Assembly: GCA_947475135.1 (NCBI GenBank)
Contig: CANJMU010000057.1
Coordinates: 1 to 5,588 of the forward strand
Reading direction: 5' to 3'
DNA length: 5,588 bases
Source of the DNA: Silvanigrellaceae bacterium
GTDB lineage: Bacteria; Bdellovibrionota; Oligoflexia; Silvanigrellales; Silvanigrellaceae
Shown: positions 1 through 5,588 of the stretch, piece after piece
How positions within the stretch are numbered: the first letter of the stretch is position 1
How the letters are laid out: the number at the start of each line of letters is the position of its first letter
Notes under the pieces: generated by a model
The model's input: the letters and a program-made list of their open reading frames with translations, nothing else
Database searches by the model: none
Told to the model about the DNA's origin: nothing
Translations under genes and position numbers: made by a program

Positions 1-28
1 CAGGGATTTTTTTATAAGTAAACAGATT

Positions 29-60
29 TAATTCTTTAATTTATTGATATTAAAGAATTA
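29..60. repeat. 12-base perfect inverted repeat, possible AT-rich terminator
   Basis: TAATTCTTTAAT (29-40) and ATTAAAGAATTA (49-60) are exact reverse complements separated by an 8-base loop. On the plus strand TTTT follows directly (61-64), so it could end a transcript arriving from the left. On the minus strand the next bases are AAATCTG, with no U-run. Only one pair in the stem is G-C, so the RNA hairpin would be weak. It could also be a protein-binding dyad. Confidence 0.45.
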
Positions 61-134
61 TTTTAAAAAACTAAGAAAACCTGGGTGTAAGTTTCCGGGA
101 CTTTAGGATATATTCCTCTCAAAAAATATTCTCA

Positions 135-147
135 GCCGATTATCGGC
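135..147 (-). terminator. Possible weak terminator hairpin after the helicase gene
   Basis: GCCGA-TTA-TCGGC is a perfect stem of five pairs with a three-base loop, 127 bases past the helicase stop. On the minus strand six Ts follow (126-121), but only after an 8-base spacer, whereas intrinsic terminators usually have the U-run directly after the stem. The stem is GC-rich against an AT-rich background, which is why it is listed. Termination here is plausible but unproven. Confidence 0.3.
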
Positions 148-274
148 ACCGAATTGAAAATTATGAATTTCAACTGGATAGCGTTTCATGGGCCTGTTAT
201 AGATGGAGCAATAATGGGATATAATTGAATAAAATCTAAAGATTGATTTTTATTTCTTCGATGCAATGAGTTCG

Positions 275-1738
275 TTATGTGGCACTTGTTGCTTTTACAG
301 CTAAATTTTTGATTTTTAATATCCCATTCAACACCAACATTTTTTTGGAAACATTAATTTCCACATGAGTAAAGTTATCAAAAATGAAAATACCGCCAAT
401 GTCCTCTTTTGTTAATTTTAATTCTTGAATAAAAGCACCTAAAATGTCACCTGGGCGAATTTTATTTTTCTTGCCTTTGTTCAAATGAATTTTAATGAAT
501 TCAATTTTTGGTGAAGGGGTTTGTTTACTTATTCCTGAAGATGCAGAAGCTTTGTTGTTTTTACTTTGAGAGAATGAAGAAGGTAATTTAAATTCTTGAG
601 TTGATATTTCTAAATCTTCCATCATTTTTAAATACGAGCCTTTATTTTTTGCATTGCAAAACGTTAAGGAAACACCTTCCGAGAAACCAGAGCGTCCTGT
701 TCGACCCGTGCGATGAATGTATTCTTCCGTATTTAAAGGAATATCAAAATGGATGACTGCGGCTAATTTATCGATATCAATTCCGCGAGCCGCAATATTT
801 GTGGCAACTAAATATTTTAAATTTCCAGTTTTAAAGTGACGCATAACGCTGTTGCGATGAATTTGCCCGTGGTCACCAGTGAGTGTATCTGCCAATAAAC
901 CATCTTCTTTGAAAGCATCTGCAAGCTCGTTGGCGGTTTCTTTTTCTCGGCAGAATAGAATGACTTTTCCTGAATTCTGAGAATTTTTAGATTCAAAATC
1001 TTTCAAAAAAGAAACAAGATCTTCGTACTTATTATCAAAACTTGAAATGATATATTGATGAAGAATAGGGGAGTCGTGAAATTGATGGTCACTTTTATTT
1101 TCATCGGACACGTTTAAGGCATTGCAAACAACGTGTTCTTTATTTTTAAGTAACACTTTTTCAAGAGTTGTCACTTTTTCACTTTGTGTTGCAGAAAATA
1201 AACCAACTTGTAATTTTTTAGGAAGCGCTTCATAGACTGTTTGAACTTGATCGGAAAAACCCATTCCAACCATAATGTCAGCTTCGTCTAAAATGAGAGT
1301 TTCTATTTTTTTTGTATCCAGAACATTGCGTTCTAAAATATCCGCCATGCGGCCTGGTGTTGCAATCAGAATATGTGGTTTTTTAGCAATCTCGATCAAC
1401 TGTTTTGAAATAGGGGAACCGCCAAAGGCACTGCGAACTAGCACATTTTTTTGATCTTCCTTCATTATGATTTTTGATAATTGTTCGCAAACCTGTGCGA
1501 TTTGATTTCCTAGTTCCCTTGTTGGAACAAGAATAAGAACAGTTGTATTTCTATCATTGGTATCTATTTTTAAGAATAAAGGGAGAACAAATCCTAATGT
1601 TTTTCCGGACCCGGTGGGCGCTAATGCGAAAACAGATTTTCCTTCAAAAATTGGTTGAAAACATAAATTTTGAATTTTTGTTGGCGCTGTAATAGAAAGA
1701 TGTTCGAGATATTTTAAAAAAATGGAATTATCAGGCAT
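275..1738 (-). CDS. DEAD-box ATP-dependent RNA helicase with C-terminal DbpA-type RNA-binding domain
   Basis: This 487-residue protein is predicted to unwind or remodel RNA duplexes using ATP in the cytoplasm. All helicase motifs are visible: Q motif PTKIQ (19-23), motif I APTGSGKT (40-47), Ia PTREL (72-76), Ib TPGR (127-130), II DEAD (151-154), III SAT (182-184), V ATNIAARGID (312-321) and VI HRTGRTGR (342-349). A Ser/Lys/Asn-rich linker (about 386-410) leads to a domain at about 411-480 with the pattern IRPGDILGAFIQEL then DIGGIFIFDNFTHVEI. This resembles the DbpA/DeaD RNA-binding fold, which in E. coli DbpA recognises 23S rRNA hairpin 92. A role in ribosome assembly or cold adaptation is therefore inferred, but I cannot choose between DbpA, DeaD and CshA-like assignments, so no symbol is given. 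The ATG at 1738 is the farthest possible start because an in-frame TAA directly precedes it. No strong Shine-Dalgarno is visible. It lies 64 bases after nuoI on the same strand with no convincing terminator between, so read-through from the nuo operon is possible. Confidence 0.95.
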   Translation of the reverse strand: MPDNSIFLKYLEHLSITAPTKIQNLCFQPIFEGKSVFALAPTGSGKTLGFVLPLFLKIDTNDRNTTVLILVPTRELGNQIAQVCEQLSKIIMKEDQKNVLVRSAFGGSPISKQLIEIAKKPHILIATPGRMADILERNVLDTKKIETLILDEADIMVGMGFSDQVQTVYEALPKKLQVGLFSATQSEKVTTLEKVLLKNKEHVVCNALNVSDENKSDHQFHDSPILHQYIISSFDNKYEDLVSFLKDFESKNSQNSGKVILFCREKETANELADAFKEDGLLADTLTGDHGQIHRNSVMRHFKTGNLKYLVATNIAARGIDIDKLAAVIHFDIPLNTEEYIHRTGRTGRSGFSEGVSLTFCNAKNKGSYLKMMEDLEISTQEFKLPSSFSQSKNNKASASSGISKQTPSPKIEFIKIHLNKGKKNKIRPGDILGAFIQELKLTKEDIGGIFIFDNFTHVEINVSKKMLVLNGILKIKNLAVKATSAT

Positions 1739-1773
1739 TTAATTTTTGGCTTTCATTTTTAATGAGTGTGTTA

Positions 1774-1787
1774 CTTTAATCTTAAAG
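1774..1787. repeat. Short dyad in the nuoI-helicase gap
   Basis: CTTTAA and TTAAAG are separated by two bases, in the middle of the 64-base gap between nuoI and the helicase gene. The dyad is all AT except the outer C-G pair and is not followed by a T-run on the minus strand, so termination is unlikely. It may be chance in AT-rich DNA or a weak operator; no promoter boxes could be assigned around it with confidence. Confidence 0.25.
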
Positions 1788-1802
1788 GATTTTAAAATTG
1801 AT

Positions 1803-2393
1803 TTACATGTGATCATTGTGAATATTTGGCAGATGACTTTTCACAGAATTATCTTTGATGTTTTCTTCTTTTTTAGAAATTTGATTTTGTCCTACTTTTT
1901 CATGGATAGCAGCACGATCTAATAAATAATCTTTGGTGTAGACCCATTTTTTTTCACCAGCCAAACCAGCCATCGAGTATTCTGGCCCAAGTCGAATGGC
2001 ATCAACGGGACAGGCTTCTTCGCAATAACCGCAAAAAACACAGCGCAAAATATCAATTTCAAATCGTACGGGGTATTTTTCAATGCCATTGTCAGGTGAT
2101 TGTCCTGCAACAATATGAATGCACTGCGCAGGGCAGTGGGTTGCGCATAAAAAACAAGCGGTACAACGCACTTGTCCATCGGGGCGTTTCGTTAAAAAAT
2201 GCGCTCCTTTGAAACGAGGGGAGTACTGATGTTCTTGCTCGGGCCACTGAACGGTGGCGCTTTTTTCTAATTTTAAAAGTTGTTTGATTAAAATTTTAGT
2301 TGTCATGACAACACCAGATAAAGTTGTCATCAAATAACCATGAGAAAACTTTTTTTCATTCGCGTCTTCATTATTGACGGGGATATAAGCCAT
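1803..2393 (-). CDS. nuoI: NADH-quinone oxidoreductase subunit I (complex I, clusters N6a/N6b)
   Basis: This is the 8Fe ferredoxin-like subunit of complex I. It relays electrons from the NuoG side to NuoB through two 4Fe-4S clusters. From the chosen start it has 196 residues, a little longer than E. coli NuoI (about 180). The first motif is C77-x2-C80-x2-C83-x3-C87-P and the second C118-x2-C121-x2-C124-x3-C128-P. By family rule each cluster takes three cysteines from one motif and the fourth from the other. The N-terminal helix (about 21-44) matches the amphipathic helix that rests on the membrane against NuoH in known structures. The segment from WPEQEHQYSPRFKGAH (50-65) to PDGQVRC is typical of the family. 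The last 35 residues form a charged, probably flexible tail. I chose ATG 2393 because GAGGA lies 7 bases upstream; an in-frame TTG at 2411 would place that site inside the gene. It follows nuoG by 55 bases, without nuoH. Confidence 0.96.
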   Translation of the reverse strand: MAYIPVNNEDANEKKFSHGYLMTTLSGVVMTTKILIKQLLKLEKSATVQWPEQEHQYSPRFKGAHFLTKRPDGQVRCTACFLCATHCPAQCIHIVAGQSPDNGIEKYPVRFEIDILRCVFCGYCEEACPVDAIRLGPEYSMAGLAGEKKWVYTKDYLLDRAAIHEKVGQNQISKKEENIKDNSVKSHLPNIHNDHM

Positions 2394-2400
2394 AAAAAAT

Positions 2401-2405
2401 TCCTC
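2401..2405 (-). promoter_or_regulatory. Ribosome binding site deciding the nuoI start
   Basis: GAGGA on the minus strand is 7 bases before ATG 2393 (GAGGA-ATTTTTT-ATG). This is near-ideal spacing and the clearest Shine-Dalgarno in the window. It would fall inside the coding region if the upstream TTG at 2411 were used, so it fixes the start at 2393. Confidence 0.8.
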
Positions 2406-2419
2406 TACCAAAAATCCGA

Positions 2420-2433
2420 AATACTTAAGTATT
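2420..2433. repeat. Perfect 14-base palindrome in the nuoG-nuoI gap
   Basis: AATACTTAAGTATT reads the same on both strands and lies 15 bases after the nuoG stop and 15 bases before the nuoI Shine-Dalgarno. As DNA it could be a dimeric operator. As RNA it would be a weak AU-rich hairpin with almost no loop. No U-run follows, so it is not a standard terminator. It sits where nuoH would be in the common gene order. Function unknown. Confidence 0.5.
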
Positions 2434-2448
2434 AGGTTTGAATCACAC

Positions 2449-3948
2449 CTAGTTTATCAAAATATCTTCTAAACCAAACATTCCAAAAAACACCGGTGGA
2501 TTGGATTTTAATTTTTGTTCCATGCCGTTGTGATTTGTATAAGTCCCATTTTTTTCTGCAAAAGTCAGCGTAGGAACATAAATATGAAACCTGGAAAAAT
2601 GTTCGCTTTTTCCACTTCCGAAGTACAGGACATTTTTGAGTTCACTGATCTTTTTCAAATCATTTTGAAAGTTTTTGTAGGATGTAGAAATTTCTGGACC
2701 GAAAACAACTGTGACTTCGTTGTTACTTTGTAGAACATTGGACATATCTTCATCTAAAAATTCTAAGTTCACAGAATGCTCTTTCGCTTTTTGAATGAGA
2801 CCTGTGGTATTCGCATTAGAATCGCCACGACGTAAAATTCCATCGAATTTTTCTTTTGACTGATGTGAATTGTACCACACAAAAGCTTTTGAAGTTTCGC
2901 TAAATTTATTTTTCATAAAGTTAAAAATGACATCGTATTCTTCGTTTGTGTACTGTGGTGTTAAAATAAATAAGACTTGTTGTGACGCTTCGTCTGGGTC
3001 CACTTTTTTTGAGGTGAGCTGGGGTGTTACCTTAAGTTTTAAAAATTCTTTTTCAAAAAAACTTTTGGCATCTTTCCACAGAACAGGTTGGTTGTTGTGC
3101 AAAATATTCTGTGTTCTTTCTAATGCATTCACATGACTGAACATATGACGACCATCATCGCACATCCAAAATCCATTCACATCTTTGTTACGACGTGGCT
3201 TTAGCCTGTAATATTCACGATTGTTTCTATTTTGAAATAAGGTCACATTACAGCCCGTAGAACATCCAGGACAGATGGAAGGTGTTTCTTTTAAAAACCA
3301 AACACGGCATTTAAAGCGAAAATCTTTCGAAGTAAATGCGCCAACCGGGCAAATATCCACTAAATTGTAACTGTAATTATGGTCGATTTTTTTATTGGGA
3401 AATGTTCCAATGATGCTGTGATCACCACGATTAAAAATTCCTAAGGATTTTGTTTTCGTGACTTCGTCTTCGAATCGAACGCAGCGGGAACATAAAATGC
3501 AGCGTTCGGTATCGAGCACAAGTTCACGGCCCACATCCAATGCTTTTGGCTTTAAAACTTTATTTTCTTCCATTTGAGAGTCGTATTTTCCGACTTTCAT
3601 ATAATAATTTTGAAGTTCACATTCCCCCGCTTGATCGCAAATCGGACAGTCGAGGGGGTGATTGATTAAGTGAAATTCTAAGGCCCATTTATGAGCTTCT
3701 TTCACTTCTTGAGCTTGGGTTATTATTTTCATTCCATCGGTGCAAGTTGTATTACAAGCGATTTGCAATTTCGGCATGCCTTCAATTTTGACCATGCAAA
3801 AACGACAAACTCCGGCAACGGAAAGGCCTGGGTGCCAGCAAAAACGAGGAATCTCGACTCCCATCATTTCTGTGGCTTCTATCACGGATGTTCCCTTAGG
3901 AACGGTAAGCTCTTTTCCATCTATTGTGACTTTAATGCTTTCTGACAT
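2449..3948 (-). CDS. nuoG: NADH-quinone oxidoreductase subunit G, compact form (clusters N1b, N4, N5, N7)
   Basis: This is the large iron-sulfur subunit of the complex I NADH module, which carries electrons from NuoF toward NuoI. An N-terminal 2Fe-2S ferredoxin domain (about 5-80) has ligands C37, C48, C51 and C65 for N1b. The next segment has H97-x3-C101-x2-C104-x5-C110 for N5, then C150, C153, C156 and C200-P for N4. After TPSI comes C226-x2-C229-x3-C233 with C263 (WMCDDGR), the extra N7 cluster motif of E. coli and Thermus NuoG that mitochondrial homologues lack. The remaining roughly 235 residues are a shortened molybdopterin-oxidoreductase-like domain. The total of 499 residues is short for NuoG, commonly about 680-900. 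The end still carries a family-like tail, EKNGTYTNHNGMEQ (465-478), so it reads as compact rather than broken. The ATG at 3948 is 6 bases after nuoF, and AAAGGA in the last nuoF codons, 9 bases upstream, supports it. No catalytic-subunit features point to formate dehydrogenase or hydrogenase. Confidence 0.95.
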   Translation of the reverse strand: MSESIKVTIDGKELTVPKGTSVIEATEMMGVEIPRFCWHPGLSVAGVCRFCMVKIEGMPKLQIACNTTCTDGMKIITQAQEVKEAHKWALEFHLINHPLDCPICDQAGECELQNYYMKVGKYDSQMEENKVLKPKALDVGRELVLDTERCILCSRCVRFEDEVTKTKSLGIFNRGDHSIIGTFPNKKIDHNYSYNLVDICPVGAFTSKDFRFKCRVWFLKETPSICPGCSTGCNVTLFQNRNNREYYRLKPRRNKDVNGFWMCDDGRHMFSHVNALERTQNILHNNQPVLWKDAKSFFEKEFLKLKVTPQLTSKKVDPDEASQQVLFILTPQYTNEEYDVIFNFMKNKFSETSKAFVWYNSHQSKEKFDGILRRGDSNANTTGLIQKAKEHSVNLEFLDEDMSNVLQSNNEVTVVFGPEISTSYKNFQNDLKKISELKNVLYFGSGKSEHFSRFHIYVPTLTFAEKNGTYTNHNGMEQKLKSNPPVFFGMFGLEDILIN

Positions 3949-3954
3949 GGAAAA

Positions 3955-5244
3955 TTATCCTTTGAGAAATGGTTCAAATTCATGGGCGAATTTAGTAATA
4001 ATGGCGCGCGCAGGATCGGCCGCTGCGTCAGATAAAACACAAATTGTTTTTCCACGCATATTATTGGCAACTTGATAAATTTTATTCAGATCGGACTTGT
4101 GCGCATTGCCCTTCAAAATGTGCTTAGACATTTTATACAGCCAACCTGTTCCCTCGCGACAAGGCGTGCATTGTCCACAAGACTCGTGCGCATAAAAGTC
4201 CATTAAATTTTCGAGCACATGAACCATGCTGACATCTTCAGGAATGACAATAATGGCCCCCGAACCAAGCATGGAGCCAGCTGCTGCAATGGCTTCATAA
4301 TCCAGTGTTAAATTTTCGCATTCTTTGGCGGTTAAAATAGGGGCAGAAGATCCGCCTGGGATAATTCCCTTTAATTTTTTTCCACCAATCAGGCCACCGC
4401 AATCTTCGTTAATAAAGCGCATCAAAGGGTAACCCAAAGGCAACTCGTAGCAACCTGGCCGAACAATAGGACCACTCACATTGAATAATTTTGTTCCCGG
4501 GGATTTTTCTGTACCAATTTGTTTGTAAGCGCTGGCACCATTACGAATAATCCACGGTACAACTGCTAAAGATTCTACATTATTCACAACGGTTGGTTTT
4601 TCTAAGTAACCTTTAATCGCAGGGAATGGTGGTTTTAATTTTGGTTGGCCTTTTTTTCCTTCGAGGGAAGAAATTAAACCGGTTTCTTCGCCGCAAATAT
4701 AAGCACCTGCGCCAACATAAATATCCATATCGTGAGAAAAACCTGACCCTAAAATATTTTTTCCTAAGTAACCGGCGTCATAAGCCTCGCGAATGGCCTG
4801 TTCGCACCATTTAATTTCGTTGTGAAATTCACCGCGAATATAGATATAACTTTTGCTTGCACCAATTGCGTAAGAGCCAATAATTTTTCCTTCAACAAGG
4901 GAATGTGGAGCGACTTCAGCGATGTAGCAATCTTTGTAGGTTCCGGGCTCGCCTTCGTCGAAATTTGTAATAAGGTATTTTTCACCTGGCGCTTTAGGAA
5001 CAAAGCTCCATTTTAATCCAGTCGGAAAGCCTGCCCCGCCGCGCCCACGCAGGCCCGATGCTTTGATTTCATTGATGACTTCTTCAGGTGTCATGCCGTT
5101 TTTTAATATTTTTTCTAGGGCTTGATATCCGCCAATGGACTGATAGGTTTTGAGTGATCGTGGGTTTTCTAAATTTTCTGACGCTAAAACAATTCGAAAA
5201 TCCTCGGGTTGTTTTCCGTTGTATTCCTTTTTGATGACCGGCAT
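3955..5244 (-). CDS. nuoF: NADH-quinone oxidoreductase subunit F (NADH- and FMN-binding, cluster N3)
   Basis: This subunit oxidises NADH, holds FMN and passes electrons to 4Fe-4S cluster N3. It has 429 residues, the usual family length. The glycine-rich nucleotide-binding segment GLRGRGGAGFPTGLKW is at 64-79. The FMN/NADH-site segment NFDEGEPGTYKD is at 94-105, GAGAYICGEET at 178-188 and KPPFPA at 204-209. The N3 motif is ESCGQCTPCREG (354-365) with ligands C356, C359 and C362, and the fourth ligand C402 is in KTICVLSDAAADP. Alignment from memory with bovine NDUFV1 and E. coli NuoF shows local differences: NADE reads NFDE, KDR reads KDC (C106) and GEETAL reads GEETGL (G189). The acidic residues and all cluster cysteines are retained, so activity is expected. 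The ATG at 5244 is 7 bases after the nuoE stop. AAAGG at the end of nuoE, 10 bases upstream, is the likely ribosome binding site, consistent with translational coupling. Confidence 0.97.
   Translation of the reverse strand: MPVIKKEYNGKQPEDFRIVLASENLENPRSLKTYQSIGGYQALEKILKNGMTPEEVINEIKASGLRGRGGAGFPTGLKWSFVPKAPGEKYLITNFDEGEPGTYKDCYIAEVAPHSLVEGKIIGSYAIGASKSYIYIRGEFHNEIKWCEQAIREAYDAGYLGKNILGSGFSHDMDIYVGAGAYICGEETGLISSLEGKKGQPKLKPPFPAIKGYLEKPTVVNNVESLAVVPWIIRNGASAYKQIGTEKSPGTKLFNVSGPIVRPGCYELPLGYPLMRFINEDCGGLIGGKKLKGIIPGGSSAPILTAKECENLTLDYEAIAAAGSMLGSGAIIVIPEDVSMVHVLENLMDFYAHESCGQCTPCREGTGWLYKMSKHILKGNAHKSDLNKIYQVANNMRGKTICVLSDAAADPARAIITKFAHEFEPFLKG
3958..3963 (-). promoter_or_regulatory. Ribosome binding site of nuoG, inside the nuoF 3' end
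   Basis: AAAGGA on the minus strand forms the last two sense codons of nuoF and is followed directly by its TAA. It sits 9 bases before the nuoG ATG at 3948. Ribosomes finishing nuoF would terminate on top of it, which suggests translational coupling and fixed NuoF:NuoG stoichiometry (inference). Confidence 0.65.
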
Positions 5245-5251
5245 ATTTTTG

Positions 5252-5588
5252 TTACCTTTTTGCTAAATTCTGAGCACAAACCAGAGCAGCCCTTGGCAAT
5301 TCTTTTGCAGAATACTCTTTCATTAATTCAAGTGCTTTTTCTGGTGTGACGTTATTATGTCTATCTTTATTAATTAAAGTTGATGGCGCATAACCGCACT
5401 GCCCTAAACATTCGACAGCGTGAATTTCAAAGGGGAGTTCTTTTCCTTCTTGTTTACATTTTTCAATCTCATTTTTAAGGGCTTTTAAGGTTTCATTAGC
5501 ACCCATCAGCCAACAGGAAATACTTTTACAAACTTCAAAACGGTATGGTTTTGGTGGTTTTTGTCGATACATCGTATAAAATGTTAAG
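5252..5588 (-). CDS. nuoE: NADH-quinone oxidoreductase subunit E (cluster N1a), 5' end missing at the window edge
   Basis: This is the thioredoxin-like 2Fe-2S subunit that pairs with NuoF and holds N1a, a cluster beside the main electron path. Counted from the methionine codon at 5572, the ligands are C15-x4-C20 (VCKSISC) and C55-x3-C59 (ECLGQCGYAP), the family pattern and spacing. That methionine is not the true start. The frame stays open upstream to the edge and reads LTFYTMYRQKPPKPYRFEVC, which matches the family's conserved FYTM(F/Y)...P...Y...VC segment leading into the first cysteine. The N-terminal helical domain, roughly 60-80 residues in complete homologues, must therefore lie beyond the window. 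The visible part is 111 codons plus stop, compared with about 160-180 residues for whole NuoE. The C-terminus after NKDRHNNVTPEKA is a short helix-rich tail ending LAKR. It is the first nuo gene seen here; the promoter and any earlier nuo genes are outside the window. Confidence 0.93.
   Translation of the reverse strand, partial: LTFYTMYRQKPPKPYRFEVCKSISCWLMGANETLKALKNEIEKCKQEGKELPFEIHAVECLGQCGYAPSTLINKDRHNNVTPEKALELMKEYSAKELPRAALVCAQNLAKR
5255..5259 (-). promoter_or_regulatory. Ribosome binding site of nuoF, inside the nuoE 3' end
   Basis: AAAGG on the minus strand overlaps the last codons of nuoE, just before its TAA, and lies 10 bases upstream of the nuoF ATG at 5244. This is the same arrangement as at the nuoF/nuoG junction. 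Confidence 0.55.

Larger units (their letters stand above)
1..274. other. Non-coding region downstream of the helicase gene
   Basis: No supportable gene was found on either strand. Plus-strand frames hit stop codons early from the left edge. The one short minus-strand frame with an ATG (189-103, 28 codons) has only a poorly spaced AGG ahead of it and no recognisable product. The region holds a 12-base inverted repeat (29-60), a GC-rich small hairpin (135-147) and a looser stem at 154-173 (TTGAAAATT against AATTTCAA with one bulged base). This pattern fits a 3' untranslated and terminator region at the end of the gene run. Confidence 0.6.

Noticed and set aside
103..189. Possible 28-residue minus-strand peptide downstream of the helicase
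   Set aside because: The ATG has only a poorly spaced AGG before it, the frame is short enough to be chance, and its codons overlap the small hairpin at 135-147.
1919..2179. Minus-strand open frame of 86 codons inside nuoI
   Set aside because: It is an alternative frame of nuoI, whose ferredoxin motifs leave no doubt about the true frame.
2449..2460. Premature stop or frameshift shortening nuoG
   Set aside because: A family-like tail motif lies about 20 residues before the stop, and the next 55 bases lead directly to the nuoI ribosome binding site, leaving no room for a lost coding extension.
2515..3136. Plus-strand open frames opposite the nuoG C-terminal region
   Set aside because: I considered whether the less conserved nuoG tail might really be a plus-strand gene. 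The minus frame is continuous with the cluster-binding region and ends in a NuoG-like tail, so these are shadows.
3691..4075. Overlapping plus-strand open frames opposite the nuoG/nuoF junction
   Set aside because: They lie entirely antisense to strongly conserved nuoG and nuoF sequence and show no recognisable domain or convincing ribosome binding site.
2449..5588. Possibility that the E-F-G genes belong to an NAD-linked formate dehydrogenase or bidirectional hydrogenase
   Set aside because: No catalytic Mo/W or hydrogenase subunit is present, the NuoG C-terminus is reduced rather than catalytic, and nuoI follows, which fits complex I.

Overview
The window is a tight run of minus-strand genes from an AT-rich bacterium. 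Four genes encode the peripheral arm of respiratory complex I (NADH:quinone oxidoreductase), in transcription order nuoE, nuoF, nuoG, nuoI. A DEAD-box RNA helicase with a DbpA-type RNA-binding tail follows. Reading in the direction of transcription means reading from high to low coordinates. The base composition and protein style suggest an AT-rich proteobacterium, possibly of the Bdellovibrionota/deltaproteobacterial type. That placement is a guess from sequence flavour, not a demonstrated assignment.

Layout: nuoE (5588-5252) is cut by the window edge, so its 5' part is missing. nuoF (5244-3955) and nuoG (3948-2449) follow after gaps of only 7 and 6 bases, and each ribosome binding site lies in the last codons of the gene before it. 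A 55-base gap holding a perfect 14-base palindrome separates nuoG from nuoI (2393-1803). After another 64 bases comes the helicase (1738-275). The last 274 bases (274-1) hold no supportable gene, only some inverted repeats, one of which may act in termination.

The genes form an electron wire. NuoF takes hydride from NADH onto FMN and passes electrons through cluster N3. NuoE carries the side cluster N1a. NuoG carries N1b, N4, N5 and the off-path N7. NuoI carries N6a and N6b toward NuoB and quinone. All cysteine and histidine ligands for these clusters are present, so the subunits look functional.

Two things depart from the textbook. nuoH, which usually lies between nuoG and nuoI, is absent, and no other membrane-arm gene follows nuoI. 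NuoG is also compact (499 residues), with a reduced C-terminal molybdopterin-type domain, although it keeps the N7 cluster motif. I see no sign of a mobile element, CRISPR array, RNA gene or new system; this is mostly a housekeeping region.
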